Shown here: in pieces, positions 38,401 to 46,183 of the stretch
Layout of the letters: each line of letters begins with the position of its first letter
How positions within the stretch are numbered: position 1 is the first letter of the stretch
Source: an uncultured Prevotellaceae bacterium
GTDB taxonomy: Bacteria > Bacteroidota > Bacteroidia > Bacteroidales > Bacteroidaceae
Assembly: GCA_902762325.1 (NCBI GenBank)
Contig: CACWNV010000029.1
Coordinates: 1-59,787 of the forward strand
Direction: 5' to 3'
DNA length: 59,787 bases
Made by a program: the position numbers and the translations under genes
The notes under the pieces: model-generated
The model's input: only the letters and a program-made list of their open reading frames with translations
What the model was told of the DNA's origin: nothing
The model's database searches: none

Positions 38401-38709
38401 CAGACCGATATTCCAAAGGCGACATTCCAGGATCCTCTTGGTAATAGCCGCTTCAGCGACAGATGGATTGAGGATGGCAGTTATCTGCGTCTCAAGACCG
38501 TTACACTCAGCTATACACTCCCAGTGAATTCTACCTATCTCCAGGGACTTCAGTTCTGGATCCAGGCCAACAACCTGCTTACATTCTCTAAGTATCTCGG
38601 ATCTGATCCTGAGTTCACAATGACAGGAAGTGTTATCGGACAGGGTATTGACTTAGGACAATTACCGATGTGCCGCAGTTTTGTTGCTGGTATCAAGATT
38701 AACTTATAA
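35443..38709 (+). CDS. SusC/RagA family TonB-linked outer membrane protein 2
   Basis: A 1088-aa SusC-like transporter. The signal peptide ends near APAAAQ, followed by an acidic/proline linker (DDDEEVQEMPRKVRPVKPEKK) and a CarboxypepD_reg-like domain (~55-125). The plug is recognisable but diverged: IVVDGVIFDQQYGR, ISPADIEEVTVMRNGTALYGAKGANGVLLINTRR. The C-terminal barrel ends in FVAGIKINL. The stretch between the first domain and the plug lacks the usual VVVTA-like TonB box, unlike the first SusC in this operon. A second ATG at 35458 is possible. The partner SusD starts 14 bp downstream. Confidence 0.92.
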   Translation: MITVNMSICKYVFCLSLFMLTAAPAAAQYDDDEEVQEMPRKVRPVKPEKKYPTRVVKGRVLNGMNNNPVSGAMVKTGEIDGFSALTKSDGTFEINVPLFATSLEVSAPNLNMTKAGLTKEEMQRDIYLYSQQFLSEYSAGTNVLSNEKTEDFRFANAVSIEDEIQKRLGANVHVTSRNGTPGIGSVMFMNGLNSLNVNAQPLIVVDGVIFDQQYGRTVLHDGFFNDILANISPADIEEVTVMRNGTALYGAKGANGVLLINTRRCHSMATRITASISAGVTLEPKFLKVMDATQYKNYASDLLQSTSTTIKDFKFLNEDPSYYYYPQYHNNTNWKDYVYRTAISQNYSINVEGGDDVADYNLSLGYINNQSVLKYNGMSRMNIRFNTDIHLTERFSIRFDASFANQTRNLRSDGAPENYVEGTPTSAAFLAYAKSPMLSPFTYANGILSDSYVDVNDESFLDEALAEYSNYNYKLANPIAVNEFGEAENKNRFENSMVNLTVTPRFQFNKHLFVSEHFSYNLVNTNEKLYIPINGVPNYFVSSVNDYRQNETRSLAAKQNSIMSDTRLDWNNRFAAHAFHVFGGVRINWETYTLNTQLGYNTGNDKTPFISKDLLNAQTSGLNDKWNSLAVYLQGEYNYLQRYYLQANVTTESSSRFGVDADNALKLFDAAWGIFPGVQASWVISNEPWFARVGGINYLRLTAGYDISGNDDLDYFAARSYFRASTFLNAISGLSFDNIGNTNLQWETTKRFNAGLETNVLNNRLNIRFNYFRSKTDHLLTYQALGFLSGLERNWSNGGSLKNEGFDVSAVAKVIALKNFQWELGATMGHYVNKITQLPDNQQFINNDVYGATIRSEVGHPANMFYGYKTEGVFATSEEAKAADLFVLGANGREHVAFGAGDMHFKDMNGDHQITEADRTFIGDPNPDIFGNIFTSLAYKRIRLDLNFNYSLGNDVYNYMRSQLEGGSRFLNQTTAMTKRWQTEGQQTDIPKATFQDPLGNSRFSDRWIEDGSYLRLKTVTLSYTLPVNSTYLQGLQFWIQANNLLTFSKYLGSDPEFTMTGSVIGQGIDLGQLPMCRSFVAGIKINL

Positions 38710-38722
38710 CAATTAAAATGTC

Positions 38723-40534
38723 ATGGATATGAATAAATATATGAATGATAAGGCTGTGCGTAGTAAGAAGATGATACTTCCTATATGCCTTTTTGTCCTT
38801 CTGCCTTTCTTTTCCGCTTGCAGTGATTTCTTCGATCAGGATTCCTCGCAGGTGATTTATGCCGACAAAGGACATTTGGGCAATGCTACTGATACCGTTT
38901 ACTCTGTTATTGGTATCATGAATAAACTGCAGTCAATTGCCGACCGTACTATTCTTTTAGGAGAAGTGCGTGGCGATCTTATTGATGTTACTGCTAATGC
39001 TTCAGCAGACCTTCATGAACTGTCGATGTTTAATGTCAGCGATGATAATATTTATAACTCACCACGAGATTATTATTCCATTATCAACAACTGTAATTAT
39101 TTCCTTGCAAAGGCTGATACGACATTGAAGAACAACCGTAATGAGTTTATCTTCAAGAAAGAATATGCTGCGGTCAAGGCTTTCCGTGCATGGGTCTATC
39201 TTCAGCTGGTTTTAAACTATGGTGAGGTTCCTTTTGTTGTTGAACCGATTCTGACTAAGGCAGAGGCAGACATGGACTATCCGGTTAAGGATATAAAGGG
39301 AGTATGTGAATATTTTATCAACGACCTTGCTCCTTTTGTCAATTCGCTGTTCCCGAGCTATGGAGATATTCGTGGACTTCCTTCAAAGCTGTTCTATTTC
39401 CCAGTTTACATTCTTTTGGGTGACCTTAATCTCTGGGCTGGCAATTACAAGGAGGCTGCTCTCAACTATTATAAATATCTGAGTACACGTAATGGTACGA
39501 ATTCTGCTTATCCTACCTCAACTAATTCAGTGATGTGGGGAACGTTTGATACTCATTGGAATAGCAGAAGTGATTCTTGGAGCACAAATTCATTTCTTAC
39601 AGAATCTGCAGCTACTAATTCAGAGTTGATATCACTTATCCCTGGTGACTCCATTCCATCTGAGGGTAATTATAGCCAGCTGAGAAATCTCTTTAATAGT
39701 AATGAGAATAATCAATATAAAGTATCACTGATTCCTTCTCAGCGCATTGTTGAATTGTCTGCTGCTCAGAAATACTGCCATCTGACTCGTGTAGGTGATG
39801 TTATTTATGCTCCAGATAATCTGACGGATAACGAGTCGGGTGACTTGCGTCTTTCTTCAGTGTGGACAACTTCTCAGAATGTAAGGTATAAGAATCGTAT
39901 CATTTCAGATTATTCAACGCTGGATAAGTATTATTCCAGTGTCCGTAATGTTCACATCTATCGTCGTACAATGGTGTATCTGCGTATGGCTGAGGCTCTC
40001 AATCGTGCTGGTTATCCTCGCTTTGCCTTTGCTATTTTGAAGAATGGTGTAAACGACAGGAACATCGAGAGTGATATTATTCCTTATTATACTGCCGATA
40101 GCACATGGATTCGTCAGTTTAAATTCCCAGTATTGGATTATGTTTTGCAGACTCCTGCCCGACTGGGATCTGAGAATACAATGGGTATTCATTCTCGTGG
40201 TTCAGGCTATTCACCCTATAATGAATACTATGTGCTTCCTGATGATACCACAATAACCGATTCTTTGGCTCGCATAGCCTATCAGGTGGAAGGGGTCGAG
40301 AATATGATTGTTGATGAAGAGGCCCTTGAGTTTGCTTTTGAAGGTATTCGCTTCTATGATCTCATGCGTGTGGCATTGCGACGCAACAATCCTTCCTATC
40401 TTGCAGACCGTATCTACCAGCGTCGTGGAAAGGACAGGGTTGCGGAGGTCAAGGCTGAGATCGGACGTGACCTGACCGACACAAAGAACTGGTTCTTACG
40501 TTGGAACAATAAGATCGGATTAGGCAATAAATAA
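38723..40534 (+). CDS. SusD/RagB family surface lipoprotein 2
   Basis: A 603-aa SusD-like lipoprotein with a longer cytoplasmic-side leader (MDMNKYMNDKAVRSKK), a hydrophobic segment and a lipobox near Cys33 (FFSACSDFFDQD). Typical blocks are DYYSIINNCNYFLAKAD, AAVKAFRAWVYLQLVLNYGEVPF and near the end EEALEFAFEGIRFYDLMRVALRRN. An in-frame ATG at 38729 is an alternative start. It is the last gene of the seven-gene surface operon; a hairpin made of GAAGAATGAAGAAT follows. Confidence 0.93.
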   Translation: MDMNKYMNDKAVRSKKMILPICLFVLLPFFSACSDFFDQDSSQVIYADKGHLGNATDTVYSVIGIMNKLQSIADRTILLGEVRGDLIDVTANASADLHELSMFNVSDDNIYNSPRDYYSIINNCNYFLAKADTTLKNNRNEFIFKKEYAAVKAFRAWVYLQLVLNYGEVPFVVEPILTKAEADMDYPVKDIKGVCEYFINDLAPFVNSLFPSYGDIRGLPSKLFYFPVYILLGDLNLWAGNYKEAALNYYKYLSTRNGTNSAYPTSTNSVMWGTFDTHWNSRSDSWSTNSFLTESAATNSELISLIPGDSIPSEGNYSQLRNLFNSNENNQYKVSLIPSQRIVELSAAQKYCHLTRVGDVIYAPDNLTDNESGDLRLSSVWTTSQNVRYKNRIISDYSTLDKYYSSVRNVHIYRRTMVYLRMAEALNRAGYPRFAFAILKNGVNDRNIESDIIPYYTADSTWIRQFKFPVLDYVLQTPARLGSENTMGIHSRGSGYSPYNEYYVLPDDTTITDSLARIAYQVEGVENMIVDEEALEFAFEGIRFYDLMRVALRRNNPSYLADRIYQRRGKDRVAEVKAEIGRDLTDTKNWFLRWNNKIGLGNK

Positions 40535-40548
40535 TTATAAATGAAGAG

Positions 40549-40608
40549 AGAAGAATGAAGAATTTGCCACAGCACATTCAATAGCGCAAACAGATTCTTC
40601 ATTCTTCT
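40549..40608. terminator. Hairpin between SusD 2 and the HELGH peptidase gene
   Basis: A 15-bp stem (40549-40563 with 40594-40608) is built from the GAAGAATGAAGAAT motif and encloses a 30-nt loop that itself has a TTTGC/GCAAA stem. The 3' side is T-rich (TTCTTT). It probably ends or attenuates the operon; the long loop makes it weaker than a classic terminator. Confidence 0.5.
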
Positions 40609-40622
40609 TTATATTATCTACT

Positions 40623-41951
40623 ATGCGACATAACTCATATCCTTTACTGTTTTTACTTACTCTCTTTCCTATCACACTTTCTGCACAGAAGCAAGTGTTT
40701 ATTCCTGATACGTTGAAAACCGTCAACCTCAATGACACGTCAAGTCAGTGGTGTTGGCAGCGTTCAGCTCAGACAGAGAACTTGGTGTTCTTCTGGGAGA
40801 AAGGTTTTGGGGATGATCTGTTAAACCCGCCTCCATTGGATGGAAAGCCGATGAAGTTTGATCTTGCGAATCTTGAAGAGCGTGTGGAGAGCTTCTATCA
40901 TTACTTTCGTGATACGCTTCAGTTCACACTTCCTGGTTCAAAGGCTGACCGATATAAAATGATGGTGATGGTCATGTATTCTCTCGACGGGACGGCGTAT
41001 GGCGGCACTTATGATAATTTCATAGGAGCACTATGGGTTGCCCCCAACCGAATCCAGGACCGCAAGTTGAATTGTCTTGCTCATGAACTGGGACATAGTT
41101 TCCAGTTACAGATACCAGCCGACAGTGTCGGTGATGCTTGGGGAGGAAGCGGATTCTTTGAAATGACTTCTCAGTGGATGCTTTGGCAGGTTAACCCCGA
41201 CTGGGTTAAAGACGAGCAGTATCACTTCGATGCATTCCGCAAACTCACTCATAAGGCTTATCTGCACATGGAGAATATCTACCATTCTCCGTATGTCATC
41301 CAGTGGTGGAGTGATCTGAGGGGAAAGACATCCATTGCAGAACTCTATCGGAATGGTAGGATAGGGGAAGACCCTGTCATGACATACAAAAGGCTTTATA
41401 ACCTTAGTCAGTCTGAGTTCTGTGATGAATTGTTCCGTGGCTATCAGCATCTGGTGAATTTTGACTTCCAGCACGCCTGTCAGGAGACTCGTCCGTTTGC
41501 ATGCACATTCAGTACACGCATGAACGCTATGGGAAAGAACAACGAGTATTTGATGCCAGCATCGTCCAACTGTCCTGAAAACTATGGCTTTAATGCGATT
41601 CCGCTCACTGTTCCTAAGCAGGGAAAGAAAGTGTCTGTTGAGTTCTCTGGTATGCCTGATGCAGAAGGATACATCAGTGTTAATCCTGAGAAGGCAGGAT
41701 GGCGTTATGGCTTTGTTGGTGTTACCGTTGACGGGAAGTCAGTCTATGGAGATATTCATAGTGCAATAAAAGGGAAGGCGGAGTTCCGCGCTCCGAAAGA
41801 CCGTCCTTTGAAGAATCTGTATCTTGTAGTCATGGGTGCACCTACCGAACACTGGATGAATCCGATGGGGTGGGGAGAAAAGAGGAAAGCAGATGCACAA
41901 TGGCCTTATCGGATTAAGTTGAAAGGCGCAACTCCAATAGAAGTCAATTGA
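40623..41951 (+). CDS. Secreted zinc-peptidase-like protein with HELGH motif (DUF6055-like)
   Basis: A 442-aa secreted protein with a signal peptide ending near LSAQ (~residue 21). The zinc-binding motif HELGH spans residues 154-158 (His154, Glu155, His158). A GSGFFEMTSQWML block about 20 residues later offers a possible third ligand glutamate. Upstream, YKMMVMVMYSLDGTAYGGTYDN resembles the edge-strand region of metallopeptidases. The C-terminal ~120 residues look like a beta-sandwich. I believe this resembles the DUF6055 family, but the name is not certain. It lies downstream of SusD 2 beyond a hairpin and may be expressed with the operon by read-through. Confidence 0.7.
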   Translation: MRHNSYPLLFLLTLFPITLSAQKQVFIPDTLKTVNLNDTSSQWCWQRSAQTENLVFFWEKGFGDDLLNPPPLDGKPMKFDLANLEERVESFYHYFRDTLQFTLPGSKADRYKMMVMVMYSLDGTAYGGTYDNFIGALWVAPNRIQDRKLNCLAHELGHSFQLQIPADSVGDAWGGSGFFEMTSQWMLWQVNPDWVKDEQYHFDAFRKLTHKAYLHMENIYHSPYVIQWWSDLRGKTSIAELYRNGRIGEDPVMTYKRLYNLSQSEFCDELFRGYQHLVNFDFQHACQETRPFACTFSTRMNAMGKNNEYLMPASSNCPENYGFNAIPLTVPKQGKKVSVEFSGMPDAEGYISVNPEKAGWRYGFVGVTVDGKSVYGDIHSAIKGKAEFRAPKDRPLKNLYLVVMGAPTEHWMNPMGWGEKRKADAQWPYRIKLKGATPIEVN

Positions 41952-41962
41952 TAGTGCATTTT

Positions 41963-42012
41963 AAAAAAAGACATTGCTTAGCATCATTCTTTGCTAAGCA
42001 ATGTCTTTTTTT
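41963..42012. terminator. Strong bidirectional terminator
   Basis: A perfect 21-bp stem (41963-41983 with 41992-42012) with an 8-nt loop, seven A at one end and seven T at the other. It closes both the HELGH gene (+) and the GH3 gene (-), and lies 3 bp from the GH3 stop. Confidence 0.93.
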
Positions 42013-42014
42013 GT

Positions 42015-44600
42015 TTATTGAATCTCAATCTCTATTCGTTTCAGGTCTTTCTTCTGTGAACTGTTTCCATAGAGAATTTCATATCGTCCTGCCTTTGTCC
42101 GCATGGTGTTCGTGGCTGTGTCGAAGAACTCAAAGGAACGCTCGTTAAGTTGAATCTGTGCGTTGGCTTTTTGTCCAGCCTTGACATCTACTCGTTGGAA
42201 ACCTCTCAGAGAGAGCAGCGGTCCCTCAGTGTCTGACAGGTCACGGATATAGACTTGGACAATCTCTGTTCCGTCACGTTTTCCGATATTGCTTACAGGA
42301 ACAGTCAACTTGTAATCCATCTTCGTTGTTCCTTTCTCCAGTTTTCCTTCTCCTATTTCAAACTGAGTATAGCTCAGTCCATATCCAAATGCGAAAAGAG
42401 GATCACTGAAATAACGGTATGTACGTCCTTTCATGGAGTAGTCTTCATAATCAGGCAGTTGTTCGGATGAACGGTAGAATGTGACGGGCAGCTTTCCACT
42501 GGGATTATAGCTTCCGAAAAGAACGTCGGCAATGGCTGTACCGCCTTCTTGTCCGGCATACCATGCCTGGACGATAGCATCACAGGTCTCTGTTTCTGGT
42601 TGAAGTGCTATTGCCGAACCAGAACAGTTGACGTAGATAATGGTTTTCCCTGCCGCCTTGAGTGCTTTTAAGAAGTCTCGCTGGACACGTGGCAACTCGA
42701 TGTTCGTGCGGTCACCGCCATTGAAGCCTTCAATGCTTACAGGCATCTCTTCGCCTTCAAGTGCCGGAGAGATTCCACCAACGAAAATCACCTTCTGTAT
42801 GTCCTTCAGTTTTGCAATGATAGCGTTATAGTCTATAGGGAGTTCTTTGGCAACATCAATTTTCATGTTGGCTCCCCAAGTCTTAACGTATTGGAATCGT
42901 ACCTCAATCTCATATTTTTCTCCCGCCTTTGCCTGAATGACCGTACGAGTAGGAGTGGTGCGCCAAGTGTGGAACCTTTGTTTTTGTTCACCGTTGATAT
43001 AAACCTCAAAGTGACCGCATCCTTCCACATTGACCACGTACTCACCACTCTCTTTCGGTGAGAACACGGTTTCATATTTGGCAGAGAAGTCTTCAATGTT
43101 GACACCAGGTGCAAAGTTGTGCATTCCGGCAGTCGTTACGGCAAGAGGAGCATTGTAATACTGAGTGGTGACAGGCTTCCCCTGCATCTCAGTGTTATTC
43201 CAGAAAGTACCCTTCATTCCGCGCTTGTTGTCTGCAGAACAATATGTCGGGAGCAGACAATCCATTACTTTGTCATAGGTGAGGTCACATCCCGGCATGT
43301 AGAAAACCTTCTTCTGTTTGGCGCGAATACCGTCTAAGATGGTGATGGTATGGTTAGGCGTACCATTGTAGTTTCCCCACATCATAGGAGTGTTGTCTGC
43401 ATTCGGACCGATTACGGCAATCTTTTCTTTGTTGCGCTGTAATGGTAATACGTTGTTCTTGTTCTGTAGCAGGACGATGCTTTGCCGGGCCATGTCCAAA
43501 GAGATTTGTGCATGAGTTTTTGATGACAGTTCCGATGCAGGAATCTTCGACCACTGAACCAGTGAAGGGTCATCCATCTCGCCAAGGTCGAATCTGCCTT
43601 CCAGCAATCTGATGACGTGCTTGTCCACTTCTTTTTCACTGATCAGTCCTCGGCGGACAGCCTCTGGAATGCTTCTGTAGGCATAATCATAGCCACACTC
43701 TACATCTGTGCCTGAGAGTGTAGCTTTTGCCGAAGCATGAACGGGAGAACTGGAACTCTTATGACTTGTATAGAAGTCGCTGACAGCACCGCAGTCACTC
43801 ACAACAAGGTATTTGAATCCCCATTCGTCGCGAAGAATCTGCTGGAGTAGTCGGGCGTTTCCACAGCACGGCTCATCGTCCAGACGCTGGTAGGCACACA
43901 TCACTTCACGAACCTTGGCATCTTCAACTAATGTCTTGAAGGCAGGAAGATAAGTCTCCCACATGTCGCGGGGTGAGATGTCTGTCAGGTTGGCTGAGTG
44001 GCGTGTGTATTCCGGACCACTATGAACGGCATAATGCTTGGCACATGCCCATAGCTTACGGTATTTAGAGTCTTCCGGACCTTGCAGTCCGCGAACTACA
44101 GCAGTTCCCATGACTGATGTCAGATAGGGATCTTCTCCGTAGGTCTCCTGTCCGCGTCCCCATCGTGGATCGCGGAAGATGTTGACATTCGGAGTCCATA
44201 CTGAAAGGCTATGGAACTTTTGATCTTCCCCACCATTGAGCATCCGTTGGTTGTACTGGGCACGCATCTCAGTGCTGGCGGCATCGAAGACGTTAAAGAG
44301 TAACGATGGATTAAACGAAGACGCCATGGCGATGGGTTCTGGGAACACCGTGACGTTGCCCATGTTTGCTGCTCCGTGAAGAGCTTCGCTCCACCAGAAG
44401 AATTTCTTGATGCCAAGTCTGGGAATTGCCGGACTCTCATCCAGCATCAGCTGGGCTTTTTCCTCTAACGTCAGTCGGCTGCAAAGGTCTTCAGCCCTTT
44501 CTCTGGCACTTAGTGCTGCGTTTTTGTAGGGCAGTGTCTGTGCCGTGATTGTCGATAATGCACACCATGCAATGATGTTGATAATCAATAGTCTTTTCAT
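42015..44600 (-). CDS. Secreted GH3 beta-glycosidase with PA14 insert (beta-xylosidase/beta-glucosidase type)
   Basis: An 861-aa protein with a signal peptide (~1-20, STITAQ). The GH3 N-terminal barrel spans ~40-345 (EALHGAANMGNVTVFPEPIAMASSF, DPRWGRGQETYGEDPYLTS, KHYAVHSGPEYTRH) and has the catalytic nucleophile Asp269 in VVSDCGAV. The GH3 C-terminal alpha/beta domain starts near 380 and is interrupted at ~440-590 by a PA14-like domain (GTFWNNTEMQGKPV ... SGEYVVNVEGCGHFEVYINGE). The FN3-like end domain covers ~740-861. The layout matches GH3 xylan 1,4-beta-xylosidases and beta-glucosidases of Prevotella. With the acetylxylan esterase next door and xylBA in the window, a xylosidase role is the best guess. 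It is a single-gene unit on the - strand. Confidence 0.88.
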   Translation of the reverse strand: MKRLLIINIIAWCALSTITAQTLPYKNAALSARERAEDLCSRLTLEEKAQLMLDESPAIPRLGIKKFFWWSEALHGAANMGNVTVFPEPIAMASSFNPSLLFNVFDAASTEMRAQYNQRMLNGGEDQKFHSLSVWTPNVNIFRDPRWGRGQETYGEDPYLTSVMGTAVVRGLQGPEDSKYRKLWACAKHYAVHSGPEYTRHSANLTDISPRDMWETYLPAFKTLVEDAKVREVMCAYQRLDDEPCCGNARLLQQILRDEWGFKYLVVSDCGAVSDFYTSHKSSSSPVHASAKATLSGTDVECGYDYAYRSIPEAVRRGLISEKEVDKHVIRLLEGRFDLGEMDDPSLVQWSKIPASELSSKTHAQISLDMARQSIVLLQNKNNVLPLQRNKEKIAVIGPNADNTPMMWGNYNGTPNHTITILDGIRAKQKKVFYMPGCDLTYDKVMDCLLPTYCSADNKRGMKGTFWNNTEMQGKPVTTQYYNAPLAVTTAGMHNFAPGVNIEDFSAKYETVFSPKESGEYVVNVEGCGHFEVYINGEQKQRFHTWRTTPTRTVIQAKAGEKYEIEVRFQYVKTWGANMKIDVAKELPIDYNAIIAKLKDIQKVIFVGGISPALEGEEMPVSIEGFNGGDRTNIELPRVQRDFLKALKAAGKTIIYVNCSGSAIALQPETETCDAIVQAWYAGQEGGTAIADVLFGSYNPSGKLPVTFYRSSEQLPDYEDYSMKGRTYRYFSDPLFAFGYGLSYTQFEIGEGKLEKGTTKMDYKLTVPVSNIGKRDGTEIVQVYIRDLSDTEGPLLSLRGFQRVDVKAGQKANAQIQLNERSFEFFDTATNTMRTKAGRYEILYGNSSQKKDLKRIEIEIQ

Positions 44601-44662
44601 ATTATTTCAATTTAAATACCAATTCAAATCTATTCCTACCTAATCCTTGGTTCTTATCATTG

Positions 44663-44670
44663 CAAATATA
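44663..44670 (-). promoter_or_regulatory. -7 element for the GH3 gene
   Basis: The - strand reads TATATTTG. A TTTT occurs 19 bp upstream at the -33 position (one mismatch to TTTG). The start codon is about 60 bp downstream. Confidence 0.5.
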
Positions 44671-44779
44671 TGAAAAATAATCTGAACAGAAAACCATTCT
44701 CTTTTCCTTTTTGATGATTGTAACATTCTAAAATATATTTGATAATGGAAATAATGTCTGATGTCATTCGTGGAAAAGT

Positions 44780-44810
44780 TTTGTAGTCCGCAAATATTTG
44801 TTTATCTTTG
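44780..44810 (+). promoter_or_regulatory. Promoter of the CE7 esterase - S9 peptidase pair
   Basis: TTTG at 44780-44783, 19 bp, then TATCTTTG at 44803-44810: both boxes match perfectly. This fixes the esterase start at ATG 44830, 20 bp downstream, rather than an in-frame ATG at 44761 that lies before the promoter. Confidence 0.82.
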
Positions 44811-44829
44811 CAATATAAACAGACAATCT

Positions 44830-46161
44830 ATGAAGAGTGAGTTTTTTTTAGCGTTTAGGCGGATGGTGGCCTTTGTCGGTGTCCTGTTTGGTTTTGCTCT
44901 GATTCATGCAGAGAATTATCCGTATCGTAGTGATTATTTGTGGGTCACGGTGCCCGACCATGCCGACTGGGTGTATAAGACAGGGGAGAATGCCACCATC
45001 GAAGTCCAGTTTTATAAATATGGAATACCGCGTGACGCGGAAGTCAGCTACAGCATTGCTAATGATATGCTGAATGATGACGCAAGAGGTAAAGTGTTCC
45101 TGAAGAACGGAAGGGCTAAAATCAATATCGGCACGCGTAAGCAGCCCGGTTTTCGGGATCTTCGTTTGCGTGTTACGGTGGATGGCAAAGAGTATCGGCA
45201 TCATATCAAGGTGGGATTCTCGCCTGAGCAGATCAAGCCTTATACTCAGGAACCAAAAGACTTCATGACTTTCTGGGATACAAACCTGAAAGAGATGAAG
45301 AACTATCCCCTGACATATACCAAGGAACTCGCTAAGGAGTATTGTACCGACAAGATAGACTGTTATCTGGTCAGGCTTCAGATCGACAACCACGGACATT
45401 GTATCTACGGTTATCTTACTTATCCGAAGAATGCCCGCAAAGGAGCCTGTCCTGTGGTCATGTGTCCTCCCGGGGCAGGAGTGAAGACCATTAAGGAGCC
45501 GTTGCGTCATAAATACTATGCAGAGAATGGGTTTATCCGTTTTGAAATAGAGATTCATGGACTGAATCCTACCCTTAGTGCCGAGCAGTTCAAGGAGATA
45601 AGCAATGCACTGAATAGTGGTGATAACGGGTATTTACAGAATGGATTGGACAATCGTGACAATTATTACATGAAACGAGTCTATCTGGCATGTGTGCGCA
45701 GCATTGATTTCTTGACGTCACTCCCTGAGTGGGATGGTAAGAACATAGCCGTCCAGGGAGGAAGTCAGGGAGGCGCTCTCTCTATCATCACCGCCGGACT
45801 TGATTCTCGTGTCACCCTGTGTGTGGCAAATCATCCCGCTTTGAGCGATATGGCTGGTTATGCCGAAGAAGGACGTGCCGGAGGCTATCCCCATTTCAAC
45901 CATTACCATCAGATGATGACAAAGGAGAAGATGACGACAATGGCATATTATGATGTGGTGAACTTTGCCCGTCATGTGACGGCAAAGAGCTATCTCACGT
46001 GGGGTTTTAATGACGACACCTGTCCTCCCACGACCAGTTATGCCGTGTGGAACACATTGCCATATGAGAAAGAATCTCTGATAACGCCCATCAATGAGCA
46101 TTGGACAAGCGAGGCTACGGAATATGGACACATGGAGTGGATAATGAAGAATCTGAAATAA
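44830..46161 (+). CDS. Acetylxylan esterase, CE7 type
   Basis: A 443-aa secreted alpha/beta-hydrolase. The signal region is ~1-28 (FGFALIHAE). An N-terminal Ig-like domain (~30-130) precedes the AXE1/CE7 domain (PF05448): PVVMCPPGAGVKTIKE, RSIDFLTSLPEWDGKNIAVQGGSQGGAL with nucleophile Ser312 in GGSQGG, and near the C-terminus WGFNDDTCPPTTSYAVWN (Asp) and INEHWTSEATEYGHMEW (His region). The family removes acetyl groups from xylo-oligosaccharides and some cephalosporins. The start 44830 is chosen from the promoter position. It is 22 bp upstream of the S9 peptidase gene, so the two are likely one operon. Confidence 0.88.
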   Translation: MKSEFFLAFRRMVAFVGVLFGFALIHAENYPYRSDYLWVTVPDHADWVYKTGENATIEVQFYKYGIPRDAEVSYSIANDMLNDDARGKVFLKNGRAKINIGTRKQPGFRDLRLRVTVDGKEYRHHIKVGFSPEQIKPYTQEPKDFMTFWDTNLKEMKNYPLTYTKELAKEYCTDKIDCYLVRLQIDNHGHCIYGYLTYPKNARKGACPVVMCPPGAGVKTIKEPLRHKYYAENGFIRFEIEIHGLNPTLSAEQFKEISNALNSGDNGYLQNGLDNRDNYYMKRVYLACVRSIDFLTSLPEWDGKNIAVQGGSQGGALSIITAGLDSRVTLCVANHPALSDMAGYAEEGRAGGYPHFNHYHQMMTKEKMTTMAYYDVVNFARHVTAKSYLTWGFNDDTCPPTTSYAVWNTLPYEKESLITPINEHWTSEATEYGHMEWIMKNLK

Positions 46162-46183
46162 CAAACATACAACAATCAATCTC

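Noticed and set aside
44848-45558. 236-codon open frame antisense to the CE7 esterase
   Set aside because: Shadow of a real gene; no promoter or ribosome site and no domain.
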